NCBI RefSeq assembly: GCF_000507245.1
Contig: NC_023035.1
Location: 3,329,570-3,393,569 of the forward strand
Source of the DNA: Salinispira pacifica
Lineage (GTDB): Bacteria > Spirochaetota > Spirochaetia > DSM-27196 > Salinispiraceae
Direction of reading: 5' to 3'
DNA length: 64,000 nucleotides
Shown here piece after piece: positions 56,332 to 64,000 of the stretch (positions are counted from its first letter, which is position 1; each line of letters opens with the position of its first letter). Under the pieces are notes generated by a model. The model was not told the DNA's origin. It worked only from the letters and a program-made list of their open reading frames with translations, and made no database searches. Made by a program: the position numbers and the translations under genes.

Positions 56332-57477
56332 TCAGTCACCCAAGATTGAGTTTATATATGACACAAGCAGTTCTGATTGACTTTTCCTCGAATACTGACC
56401 TATATCAATACTCTTGGGATACAATTTTTCTTCGTTACCGTCCACTAAATCTACAATTGCCTTAGTTATGTCGTTTTGCATCCTGGCTCTTCGGTATCCT
56501 GGAAATCTTTCTAAAAGTTTATGAATTCCGTAATCTGGATTAACCATTCCAATAATTGGCTTATTTAGATAAATGTAATCATAAGTCTTCGTCCCCAGTG
56601 CATATTTGGTACGATGATTAACAATCATGATGTCTGCCATAGTTGCTTTACTAAGCATCTCCTCATATCTAACTCTACCGAAATTGATGTATCGATCGGG
56701 AATGCCAAAGTGATCAAAATAATATGCAATTTCAGATTCATATTCTCCAAATTGCCATAACACGGTACGTTTTTTTGAATTCAATTCTTTTATTGCTTTT
56801 GCAAGCTCAATGCAGTCAGTTGAAGAATAGTACGCCAACTTTCCTAAAACTACTATTTTAATACTTTGCAACTCGTCATGGATTACTAGTTGTGAAGGAT
56901 GTAACTTCATTGGAATATAGCCGTTGCGTATAGTAATAAACTTGCTAAAATCATTTTTTCCTAATTTGCCATATAACTTCTTATAAGCATCAGTAATTTC
57001 ATCTTGCACGTTGATTACAAGGATAGCAAACCTCATCGAGATATTCTGTAATAAAAATAAAATCCTCTGCCGCAAACCTATAATACAGTTTATTTCAGGT
57101 ACAATCCATGGATCTCTAAAGTCAAGCACGCATGGTATATTGAATATTTTGGATAATGTAGCTGCTATGGGAAAATAAAAGAAAGGTCCCCCTGAACAAA
57201 AACACAAATCGTAGGAACCTTTTGAAAATACTTTAATAAGAGTAAGGATCCATCTCAATATATTTAAAATTTTACTATTACTATATGTAATAATATACTC
57301 AGAATATGCCGGAGTATATTTTTCCTTTGAGATACTCTTATACGATTTTGCGCAGTCCCTCACCACTTCAACTGTATATCCTGTAGCAGATAATTCACGG
57401 ATGAAAAAATCTGATCTAAGTGCTGCGACACTTAATGATGGTGATGTATGAGAAGCAATAAAAAGGATTCTTTTCAT
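56332..57477 (-). CDS. Glycosyltransferase, GT4-like
   Basis: 381 residues. The opening ILFIASHTSPSLSVAALRSDFF, CVLDFRDPWIVP in the acceptor half and a donor half with ALGTKTYDYIYLNKPIIG indicate a GT-B fold related to family 4; the E-x7-E motif is less clear than in the other copies. It probably adds one sugar of the repeat unit. The sugar and linkage are unknown. Confidence 0.78.
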   Translation of the reverse strand: MKRILFIASHTSPSLSVAALRSDFFIRELSATGYTVEVVRDCAKSYKSISKEKYTPAYSEYIITYSNSKILNILRWILTLIKVFSKGSYDLCFCSGGPFFYFPIAATLSKIFNIPCVLDFRDPWIVPEINCIIGLRQRILFLLQNISMRFAILVINVQDEITDAYKKLYGKLGKNDFSKFITIRNGYIPMKLHPSQLVIHDELQSIKIVVLGKLAYYSSTDCIELAKAIKELNSKKRTVLWQFGEYESEIAYYFDHFGIPDRYINFGRVRYEEMLSKATMADIMIVNHRTKYALGTKTYDYIYLNKPIIGMVNPDYGIHKLLERFPGYRRARMQNDITKAIVDLVDGNEEKLYPKSIDIGQYSRKSQSELLVSYINSILGD

Positions 57478-57502
57478 TTATGTTTTCCAAGCAAGCCTAC
57501 AA

Positions 57503-58960
57503 TTAGGATTTTTCAAACATTTTTGTAATTATTGCAGTAAAATTTTCATTCCACCTACGCTTAAAGTATTGTGATGGATCGACTTGATTCATGCGGCCTT
57601 CATAATAAAGAACCTCTTGAGGATATTGAACTAAATGCACATTTTGCATTTTAAAAAAATACTCCATATGCTCTACCCCTGGCAAGTCCACGAGAAAAAG
57701 TTTACACCCAAGCCCAAGAGCCTCAATTAGAGCTGTGGAATATACTCCGATAACAAATTCTGACTCCTGCATTAATTCATACAATCCAATGTGGTCATCC
57801 TCAATGACCTTCACATCACCCTTTTCGCTCGCCTGCTTAAGCTCAGGGTATCTACTTTTCCAACCACGGATTTCTCCAGGATGCAGCTTATAAACCACAG
57901 TGATATTTTTTAATAGGCTTTTTTGCATCTCTACGGCAAATTCAGATAATTCTTTCCCGATAGTCCCTTGTGATATAAATAGAGCTTGTGACTTTCTTTC
58001 AATCTTCGTTGAAGGAATGCTTTTTTCAAAATAAGGGAATCCAAGTACATGTACATTTTCTTCAGGTATTGGAAAGGAAATTCCTGACTTCCAATAGTTG
58101 CCAAACAGTAACAACGAATCTGGAAATAAGGTTTTAGTGTTGAATCCTGGAAATGAATAACCAAGATGATTTTGAGTTATTGTTCCGTGTTGAATCTCTG
58201 TTAGGGGAATCGATTGCTTTTTTGATGCTTTTATCAGCCCTTCTTTCCCATATGAACAGACCACGAAAATACGAGCTGGTCTTAAATGACTAAACATTAA
58301 CTTATAGGCCAGATAACTGGATCTTATTTGCAATAGTGAAGTAGTTAGTATCTGTCGAATATTGATATGATGAACGCCAATGTTTTCTTTTAAATAGGTG
58401 TCCAAACTTCGAGTTAGGGTTATCATTTCATCATTCAGCTCTGCCAACCACCTCTTACCCAATACTCTCTTGAAAATGATTGAGATAAAAATAGAAAGAT
58501 CATCATAATAGACTTTGTTAGGCGTTGGTGAATAGTGTTGCCAATACAAGGGTTGCTCCACTAAAAGTACTCTGTGACCTTGTTCTTTTAAGGTATCCAC
58601 GATGTAATCAGTATATATATCGTTAAAGACACCATTTGGTAATTTCTTTCTTCTGGGGTTCTGAAAGATTAGAACATCTGGTCTTCTTCTGACGAACCAC
58701 CAGCCCTTTTTTACTATATGAAAAATTACGAGGAATACTTTTTTTATTGGTGAATAGTGCTGCCCAGATCCACTACTCTGAGATTCACCATAGCCTAACA
58801 ACTCTCGCTTCAGCTGTTCACCTAAACCAACGCGGGCCATTTCCCATGTATCAACAATCCATTCGGACCACTTTTCCCTATCTAATAGGCCAAGAGAGTC
58901 CTCCATTTTTATAATAATAGAGGTGATATCAGAAACAGATATACTTTTCTTATTGATCAT
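57503..58960 (-). CDS. Probable GT-B-type glycosyltransferase, capsule-synthesis-like
   Basis: 485 residues, no signal peptide. I do not recognise the exact family. The C-terminal half has features of GT-B polysaccharide enzymes: TEIQHGTITQNHLGYSFPG, VVYKLHPGEIRGW and EFVIGVYSTALIEALGLGC, similar to those found in sialyltransferase-like and CDP-glycerol transferase-like proteins. The ATG follows the Wzx stop immediately. Location right after the CMP-sugar synthetase and flippase suggests it could be the nonulosonic-acid transferase, but this is an inference. Confidence 0.65.
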   Translation of the reverse strand: MINKKSISVSDITSIIIKMEDSLGLLDREKWSEWIVDTWEMARVGLGEQLKRELLGYGESQSSGSGQHYSPIKKVFLVIFHIVKKGWWFVRRRPDVLIFQNPRRKKLPNGVFNDIYTDYIVDTLKEQGHRVLLVEQPLYWQHYSPTPNKVYYDDLSIFISIIFKRVLGKRWLAELNDEMITLTRSLDTYLKENIGVHHINIRQILTTSLLQIRSSYLAYKLMFSHLRPARIFVVCSYGKEGLIKASKKQSIPLTEIQHGTITQNHLGYSFPGFNTKTLFPDSLLLFGNYWKSGISFPIPEENVHVLGFPYFEKSIPSTKIERKSQALFISQGTIGKELSEFAVEMQKSLLKNITVVYKLHPGEIRGWKSRYPELKQASEKGDVKVIEDDHIGLYELMQESEFVIGVYSTALIEALGLGCKLFLVDLPGVEHMEYFFKMQNVHLVQYPQEVLYYEGRMNQVDPSQYFKRRWNENFTAIITKMFEKS

Positions 58961-60304
58961 CTAAGATACACTCACTAATTGTGTAAAGATAAAAGCTAAT
59001 GCAACTGACATTGATGATAAAACTACCCAATGCAAGGGCCAGGACACCTTATATAAACGGTTACCTATAAAAAATGCCAAAACTGACTGCATCACATGTG
59101 AAATAATAGTAGCAATTGCAGCTCCGCTAATTCCATAGATAGGTATTAAGATGAAATTAAGAATAATATTTAGTACTGCGCTGGTTCCTGTAATAAGTGG
59201 TAAATACACAGTCTTTTTGAAGAAGAAAATAGGTGCTGAAAAAAAATAATAAAAGCTGCTTGCAAAAAAAGATATTATTATCAATGGAAAAATTTCAATG
59301 GTCCGCTGAAAGTCTGCACCGGCAAAAATACTAATAAATGGTTTTCCCAAAACAATGCCAGAAACAGCTATGAGGGTAATCAAAGCCAGCCATATTTTAA
59401 ATATCTTCAGGGTTTTTTCTGACTTATCTTCAGCAGAAGATGACATAAGTTGGAAATAACTTGGCTGATATGCCTGGTTGAATGCAGTTACCAAAATAGC
59501 CATTGCATTGCCAATGGTAAATCCAAGCGTATATATACCCAGTTCTTCTATAGATACAAACTTCTCAAGTATTACCCTGTCCAGTGCGTTGTGAATATTT
59601 GCTGCCAACAGGTGAACTACAATCGGACCGCCAAAACTAAAAGCATAAATTAGTGCAGATTTTGAAGGTTTAAAAACAAAGTTTTTTGCGTAACCTTGGA
59701 AACTGATTAACACAAAGCCTGCCATCCCAAGGAATAATCCACCTACTCTGCCTAAAGCCCCCATATCCCGAGCAAGAACCAAGTAGAGAGTGGCTCCAGT
59801 TATTAGTAAAAATCGAAATACTTGCAATACGGCGGTTATTGAGAATCGCTGTTGAGCTTTATAATAAGCCACAGCATTATTTGCCATCACTTGTAGAACA
59901 ACAGTTCCGAGTGTAAGAATCAAATAGGGATGAAACGGTATTCTTGCGCTACCTATTGTCCAATCATATTTGGAGCTTAATATGGCAAGAGGAAGCACTA
60001 CTATCAAACCAAAACCGATGGGAATCAAATTTATCGTAAAATTGAATCTTCCTATATTTTGGATGTTTGCCTTATTTTCATAGTAGTAACGAGTCTGGGC
60101 TCCATTAAATCCAAAACCGACAACTACAGTAACAATCTGTAGAATAACTTGAAGATAGCCTACTATTCCAAAATCGGCTGGTGTTAGAACTCTTGTATAT
60201 ATTGGTATAAGGAAGAATCCGGAAGCCTTTACCAGCACCTCTCCAAGAGAGTAGATAGATGCACCGGCAAAAACCTTTTTAATCGAAAACCCTGTATCAG
60301 ACAT
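58961..60304 (-). CDS. Wzx-type oligosaccharide flippase
   Basis: 447 residues with about 12-14 hydrophobic segments and the MATE-like Wzx pattern; SIKKVFAGASIYSLGEVLVK begins the first helix and PIYTRVLTPADFGIVGYLQ follows. It would flip undecaprenyl-linked repeat units to the periplasmic face for Wzy. It lies 11 bp downstream of the CMP-sugar synthetase gene and next to glycosyltransferases, as is typical. Confidence 0.9.
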   Translation of the reverse strand: MSDTGFSIKKVFAGASIYSLGEVLVKASGFFLIPIYTRVLTPADFGIVGYLQVILQIVTVVVGFGFNGAQTRYYYENKANIQNIGRFNFTINLIPIGFGLIVVLPLAILSSKYDWTIGSARIPFHPYLILTLGTVVLQVMANNAVAYYKAQQRFSITAVLQVFRFLLITGATLYLVLARDMGALGRVGGLFLGMAGFVLISFQGYAKNFVFKPSKSALIYAFSFGGPIVVHLLAANIHNALDRVILEKFVSIEELGIYTLGFTIGNAMAILVTAFNQAYQPSYFQLMSSSAEDKSEKTLKIFKIWLALITLIAVSGIVLGKPFISIFAGADFQRTIEIFPLIIISFFASSFYYFFSAPIFFFKKTVYLPLITGTSAVLNIILNFILIPIYGISGAAIATIISHVMQSVLAFFIGNRLYKVSWPLHWVVLSSMSVALAFIFTQLVSVS

Positions 60305-60315
60305 AATATGCGTTA

Positions 60316-61005
60316 CTACTTCTTTGGCAAATCTAAGATGATAGCCTGAGCAAGCTTAAAATCCAGCTCAGTATCTATATCAACAGAATTTTCGCGACTC
60401 ATTACCGACGCATAGATTTTTTCTGTTGGAAAGAAGCTTCGCTCTCGGATAAAGGAATCTATAGAAGAAATATACACAGCTCCATTCAACCTGTACCGCA
60501 CAGATGCGTCCTGACTTCTCCGGTTTAGAAAATTATTAACAAAGGGCGATAGAGAACCATCATCGGATAATTCCATAGTCCATTCGACAGGATGATCAAC
60601 TTCGCATACAGTGACAACACTATTTGCACTCTTTGAATTAAATAGCTTATAGGCGTTGTAAATATCTTCCGCGGATCTAAGCGGAGATGTTGGTTGCAGA
60701 AGCACTACTGCTGAATACGCTTCATCCAAGTGTTCAAGCACATTCAACACCACATCTACAGAACTTGCAGTGTCGCTCGCAAGTTCCGCAGCACGCTCAA
60801 TACATTCTATATTTTTCTCTCTGCATTCATTGATAATGAACTGATCATCCGTGCTTACAATTATTGTATCGAAGATATTGCTATTACGAGCAGCATCTAC
60901 CGACCACATGAATAATGGTTTTCCGCCAAGCTCAAGGGCATTTTTTCCAGGTAAGCGCTTACTACCTTTGCGCGCAGGAATTATGGCCACAATTTTTCCG
61001 CTCAT
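60316..61005 (-). CDS. CMP-nonulosonic acid synthetase (NeuA/LegF/PseF family)
   Basis: 229 residues. The N-terminal IIPARKGSKRLPGKN is the CTP-binding signature of the family; SPLRSAEDIYNAY and the late SVDIDTELDFKLAQ (Mg-binding region) are also present. The enzyme activates a nonulosonic acid with CTP. Sialic, legionaminic and pseudaminic variants cannot be told apart from this alone; the adjacent PtmE-like gene favours legionaminic acid. The start overlaps the PtmE-like stop by 4 bp. Confidence 0.9.
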   Translation of the reverse strand: MSGKIVAIIPARKGSKRLPGKNALELGGKPLFMWSVDAARNSNIFDTIIVSTDDQFIINECREKNIECIERAAELASDTASSVDVVLNVLEHLDEAYSAVVLLQPTSPLRSAEDIYNAYKLFNSKSANSVVTVCEVDHPVEWTMELSDDGSLSPFVNNFLNRRSQDASVRYRLNGAVYISSIDSFIRERSFFPTEKIYASVMSRENSVDIDTELDFKLAQAIILDLPKK

Positions 61006-62060
61006 AACAAGCGATCCAATGCAGTTTTATACTCGTCCCATTGCCCGGTATCAATAAAATCTTTCTCATTCACAGGAAAAGTAACAACCTTTTTTCCCTC
61101 TTTAATTAACCGCTCAATTAAGTGTGTCATATGGAAAAATTCACCTTCAGGAATGTACTCAAAACACTCTGAACTCAGAATATACACCCCAGTGTTTATA
61201 GGAAAAGAAAATTCCGGTTTTTCACGAAGGCCTGTTACTTCGCCACCTTCTTTAAAGTCAATCACACCATAAGGAAACTGCTCGTGTTGAATTGATGAAA
61301 TGACCGTAAGCATAGCCCCGCTTTCTTTATGAAATTCATATACTTGTGAATAGTTGGTTTTAACGATTATATCGCAATTGGAAACAATGAAATCGCGCTT
61401 AATATCTTTAATCAGTTTCAGACTTGCAGCCGTACCGTTAAACTCCTTTTCCCACACATAGTTCACTTCATAATCACGATCAATTCCATCAAAATATGCC
61501 CGAATCATTTCACCGCGATAATTGAGCGTAAAGTAAAACTGGCTGATTCCATATTCTTGAAATCCGTCAATGATTATTTCCATGATTGTGCCGTTCCCGA
61601 TGGGAATCAACGGCTTTGGCAATACATTAGTAAAGGGCTCCATGCGCGTACCCTTTCCACCCGCCATAATCACAACCGGAAGATCCAGATCACCATCTCT
61701 GTGCGCTACTTTCTTGTGAGACGATGGCAAACTGATAATATCAACAACACGATTATTCGCATTTACCCGGGGTGCGAAAGAAATATCCCTGGCTTGCATC
61801 TGTTCATACGCCTTATGCAGATCCTCAACCGGTCCAATGCTTAAACAACTTCGGTTACACATCCCGCCAACAGGTTCTTCAATAGAATAATTCTGCAGGA
61901 TGAATCGGCGAATATCTCCGTCTGAAACACTTCCAAGCAATACTTCATCATTATCTACAACAAATAATACTTTGGACGCAACCTTATCCAGCTGGCGCAT
62001 AGCTGTCTTTACAGACTGATCCTTGTTTATCAGTAAATCATCAACAATAATTTCCTGCAT
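61002..62060 (-). CDS. CBS-domain sugar nucleotidyltransferase (PtmE-like)
   Basis: 352 residues. Two CBS domains (about residues 1-115) precede a nucleotidyltransferase domain that starts with VVIMAGGKGTRMEPFTNVLP. This fusion is the layout of Campylobacter PtmE, a glucosamine-1-phosphate guanylyltransferase that opens the GDP-linked route to legionaminic acid. CBS domains may sense a nucleotide. The start overlaps the end of the epimerase gene by one base. A general sugar-1-phosphate nucleotidyltransferase is the alternative. Confidence 0.85.
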   Translation of the reverse strand: MQEIIVDDLLINKDQSVKTAMRQLDKVASKVLFVVDNDEVLLGSVSDGDIRRFILQNYSIEEPVGGMCNRSCLSIGPVEDLHKAYEQMQARDISFAPRVNANNRVVDIISLPSSHKKVAHRDGDLDLPVVIMAGGKGTRMEPFTNVLPKPLIPIGNGTIMEIIIDGFQEYGISQFYFTLNYRGEMIRAYFDGIDRDYEVNYVWEKEFNGTAASLKLIKDIKRDFIVSNCDIIVKTNYSQVYEFHKESGAMLTVISSIQHEQFPYGVIDFKEGGEVTGLREKPEFSFPINTGVYILSSECFEYIPEGEFFHMTHLIERLIKEGKKVVTFPVNEKDFIDTGQWDEYKTALDRLL

Positions 62061-63235
62061 TAGTTATCCTCACTGATTGATATGGGATAGAATTTTTTTT
62101 GCACAAGATCAGAAAATGATCTGATTTCGGAGATTATAGAAAAAATATTTTCGGAAGTTTTTCCATCTCCATAAGGATTTGAGGAAGATGTAAAAACCTG
62201 CGCAAATTCAGCTGAAAGTGCGGTATCAATAGCTTGAATGATATCACTCTTTTGACAGCTGCAATCTATTACTCCTTCGGGCCGTGTGCGTCCTTTCTGA
62301 CGATCGCCTATGTTTATCACCGGAGTAGCCAAGGCAGGAGCCTCTAATATACCGCTGGAAGAATTTCCGATCACAACATCAGCAGCTTTTACGAGACTTA
62401 AATATCTCAACACTCCAAGGGAATCAAACAAAGCCGTGGTATCAGTATGCTCTGAAACATATTTTTGCAGTGCCTTGTTGATTTTACGCCCTTCGTTATC
62501 TGCATTTGCTTTTGTAAAGACAATGAATAAATCATCCCGAGCCTGGAGTCCGGCTAGTAACTCACGAATCTGGTGCTCTACTGCCTGGGAGTTAAGTGTA
62601 ACAGGATGGTATGTGACTACGGCAACCTTCGTATTGGATGGAATGCCTAAATCTGAAAACAGTGACTGTCTGGATAACAGGTGCAGATTTTTTATGTTAT
62701 CGATCCCGATTGCACCGACATTGAAAACAGAATTTGGCTGCTCTCCCATTTGAATCACGCGGCGGCGGTACTGTTCTGTGGCAGTGAAATGCAGATGACT
62801 CAATTTTGTAATGGCATGGCGAATACTATCATCATAAGCGCCTTCTGTAATTTCCCCTCCGTGCAAATGGGCTATAGGAATTTTATGTACCAAAGCTGCT
62901 GATGCGACCGATAGCATTTCATATCTGTCGCCCAAAAGTACAAGCAAATCAGGATTGAATCTTGCCAACACTTCGCCGAATGAAATCATTCCAAGACCCA
63001 TGGCTTTCGTAACACCCACAGGACTGTCAGACGAAAGTAAAATTTCAACATCCTCACTCTCATCGAACAAATCAGCCTGTATCTCACCCTTGGTATACCC
63101 GAACTCCGGTGATAAATGCGCACCGGTTATAATCCCCTGGATCCTAAACATACCGGATGATTTAAACTTCTGTATCAAAGGAAATAAGAGACCATATTCA
63201 GCCCGGGTAGCAGTCACAAAACATATAGCTTTCAT
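62060..63235 (-). CDS. neuC: Hydrolysing UDP/GDP-sugar 2-epimerase (NeuC/LegG family)
   Basis: 391 residues. GT-B-like epimerase with LVLLGDRYEMLSVASAA, HLHGGEITEGAYDDSIRHAI and NSSSGILEAPALATPVIN, conserved in NeuC and LegG. The enzyme inverts C2 and releases the nucleotide to give ManNAc (NeuC) or 2,4-diacetamido-trideoxymannose (LegG). Next to a PtmE-like gene, LegG with a GDP-sugar is the likelier reading. The start overlaps the synthase stop by 4 bp. Confidence 0.92.
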   Translation of the reverse strand: MKAICFVTATRAEYGLLFPLIQKFKSSGMFRIQGIITGAHLSPEFGYTKGEIQADLFDESEDVEILLSSDSPVGVTKAMGLGMISFGEVLARFNPDLLVLLGDRYEMLSVASAALVHKIPIAHLHGGEITEGAYDDSIRHAITKLSHLHFTATEQYRRRVIQMGEQPNSVFNVGAIGIDNIKNLHLLSRQSLFSDLGIPSNTKVAVVTYHPVTLNSQAVEHQIRELLAGLQARDDLFIVFTKANADNEGRKINKALQKYVSEHTDTTALFDSLGVLRYLSLVKAADVVIGNSSSGILEAPALATPVINIGDRQKGRTRPEGVIDCSCQKSDIIQAIDTALSAEFAQVFTSSSNPYGDGKTSENIFSIISEIRSFSDLVQKKFYPISISEDN

Positions 63236-64000
63236 ATAAGCTCATCTTTTTTATAATCACGGGATGCTAAAGAACCAATTACCTGGTCCCAATGAATCGG
63301 CGACACACCTGTTCCAGGCCTTTTTACGGTTATATTATCCGTGGAAAACTGTTCACCTTTCTTGATGCTTGTTTTAGCAACAACCGATTTCCGGGCAGCA
63401 GGTCGATTCTTTTGCTCTGATGCACTGGGAATTTTTCTGCCGCTCCCTAATGCAGCCTCGATATTTCGGACAGACTTCACCATGTCATTCAATTCAGAAG
63501 GCTCCAATGAAGCAGCATGATCGGGTCCGGGCAACGATTTATTGAGCGTGAAGTGTTTCTCAATCACCGTCGCTCCCAGTGCTGCAGCTGCGATCGGGAT
63601 TTCAATTCCAAGAGTATGGTCCGAGTAACCAACATTTACTTTAAAGCCATTTTTAATGCTATTCATAGCCAACAGGTTAACATCGCTCATAGGAGTGGGA
63701 TATTCAGTATTACAGTGCAATACAGTCACATCGTTGCTATCAACGCCCTCATCTTCCAGGGTCTTGAGGGCAAACGCTATCTCATACATCTCAGCCATAC
63801 CGGTTGAGAGAATAATCGGCTTTTTATGTTGTGCTATCATCCTGAGATAAGGAACGTTGGTTATCTCACCTGAAGGAACTTTCCAAAACGGTACATTAAT
63901 ATCAACGAGTAATTGAAAACTCTCTTCATCGAAAGGAGTAGAACAATAATCAATACCTTTTTGGATACAGTATGCAGCCAGCTTTTTATGCTCCTCGAAA
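63232..64000 (-). CDS. neuB: Nonulosonic acid synthase (NeuB/LegI family), 5' part outside the window
   Basis: The reading frame stays open to the window edge, so the start is missing; about 256 C-terminal residues are visible. Upstream of the ATG at 63840 the frame still encodes family sequence (STPFDEES, KVPSGEITNVPYL). Further features are LSTGMAEMYEI, HCNTEYPTPMSDVNL and KHFTLNKSLPGPDHAASLEP, and a C-terminal antifreeze-like (SAF) domain from about 63420 down to 63232. The enzyme condenses phosphoenolpyruvate with a ManNAc-type sugar. Genes for the earlier steps (dehydratase, aminotransferase, acetyltransferase) would lie beyond the window. Confidence 0.93.
   Translation of the reverse strand, partial: FEEHKKLAAYCIQKGIDYCSTPFDEESFQLLVDINVPFWKVPSGEITNVPYLRMIAQHKKPIILSTGMAEMYEIAFALKTLEDEGVDSNDVTVLHCNTEYPTPMSDVNLLAMNSIKNGFKVNVGYSDHTLGIEIPIAAAALGATVIEKHFTLNKSLPGPDHAASLEPSELNDMVKSVRNIEAALGSGRKIPSASEQKNRPAARKSVVAKTSIKKGEQFSTDNITVKRPGTGVSPIHWDQVIGSLASRDYKKDELI

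Noticed and set aside
1-64000. tRNA, rRNA genes and CRISPR arrays
   Set aside because: I saw no cloverleaf with conserved T-loop bases, no rRNA core sequence and no regularly spaced short repeats. The tandem repeats present are protein-coding Ig units or the features listed.

Overview
The window looks like chromosome from a free-living or host-associated diderm spirochaete (Spirochaetaceae-like; genus not certain). The reasons are many secreted proteins with short signal peptides ending in Ala-Gln, several predicted outer-membrane beta-barrels ending in Phe, a complete Wzx/Wzy/Wzz surface-polysaccharide locus, a membrane-embedded chemoreceptor and no Gram-positive signatures. By eye the sequence is moderately GC-rich up to about 48 kb and clearly more AT-rich from about 48.6 kb to the end, as is usual for O-antigen/capsule loci. 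No rRNA, tRNA or CRISPR array was recognised.

Region 1 (1-6.6 kb, + strand): a tandemly duplicated secreted protein gene with a diverged central block, then two overlapping genes for Wzi-like outer-membrane beta-barrels and a membrane-anchored protein resembling a solute-binding lobe, closed by a strong bidirectional terminator.

Region 2 (6.6-24.1 kb, - strand): two giant genes in one transcription unit. They encode a 2,230-residue protein of Ig-like repeats ending in a predicted 8-strand outer-membrane barrel, and a lipoprotein of about 3,560 residues with about 24 Ig-like repeats and a propeller-like C-terminus. They fill more than a quarter of the window and are the best candidate for an undescribed surface system.

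Region 3 (24.1-40.2 kb): sensory genes (a chemoreceptor, a 7TM histidine kinase frameshifted in its ATP-binding domain, a REC-PP2C regulator, a periplasmic binding protein and a second histidine kinase) mixed with an accessory zone. That zone has an IS3-type orfA remnant, a broken IS110-family element with a structured noncoding end that could hold a bridge RNA, an EFR1 ferredoxin, a HipA kinase with a damaged N-terminus, a DUF4143 ATPase, an intact Phd/RelE-type toxin-antitoxin pair, an orphan ribbon-helix-helix antitoxin, a DUF2442/DUF4160 pair bracketed by direct repeats, and a twice-frameshifted VapB-like antitoxin.

Region 4 (40.3-64 kb, - strand): one long polysaccharide locus. In transcription order it runs NeuB-type synthase (cut by the window end), NeuC/LegG epimerase, PtmE-like CBS-nucleotidyltransferase, CMP-sugar synthetase, Wzx flippase, three or four glycosyltransferases, Wzy-like polymerase, a WbpB/WbpD/WbpE-like set for a diamino-uronic acid, an epimerase, Ugd, Wzz, a lipoprotein-trafficking-like module (two FtsX-type permeases, a LolA-like protein and a barrel, with no ATPase), and a WecA/TagO-type initiating transferase. 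The pathway could make a nonulosonic-acid-containing glycan on an undecaprenyl carrier. The WecA-like gene and the unrelated DUF4143 gene both begin inside or directly beside long leader hairpins that bury the ribosome-binding site.
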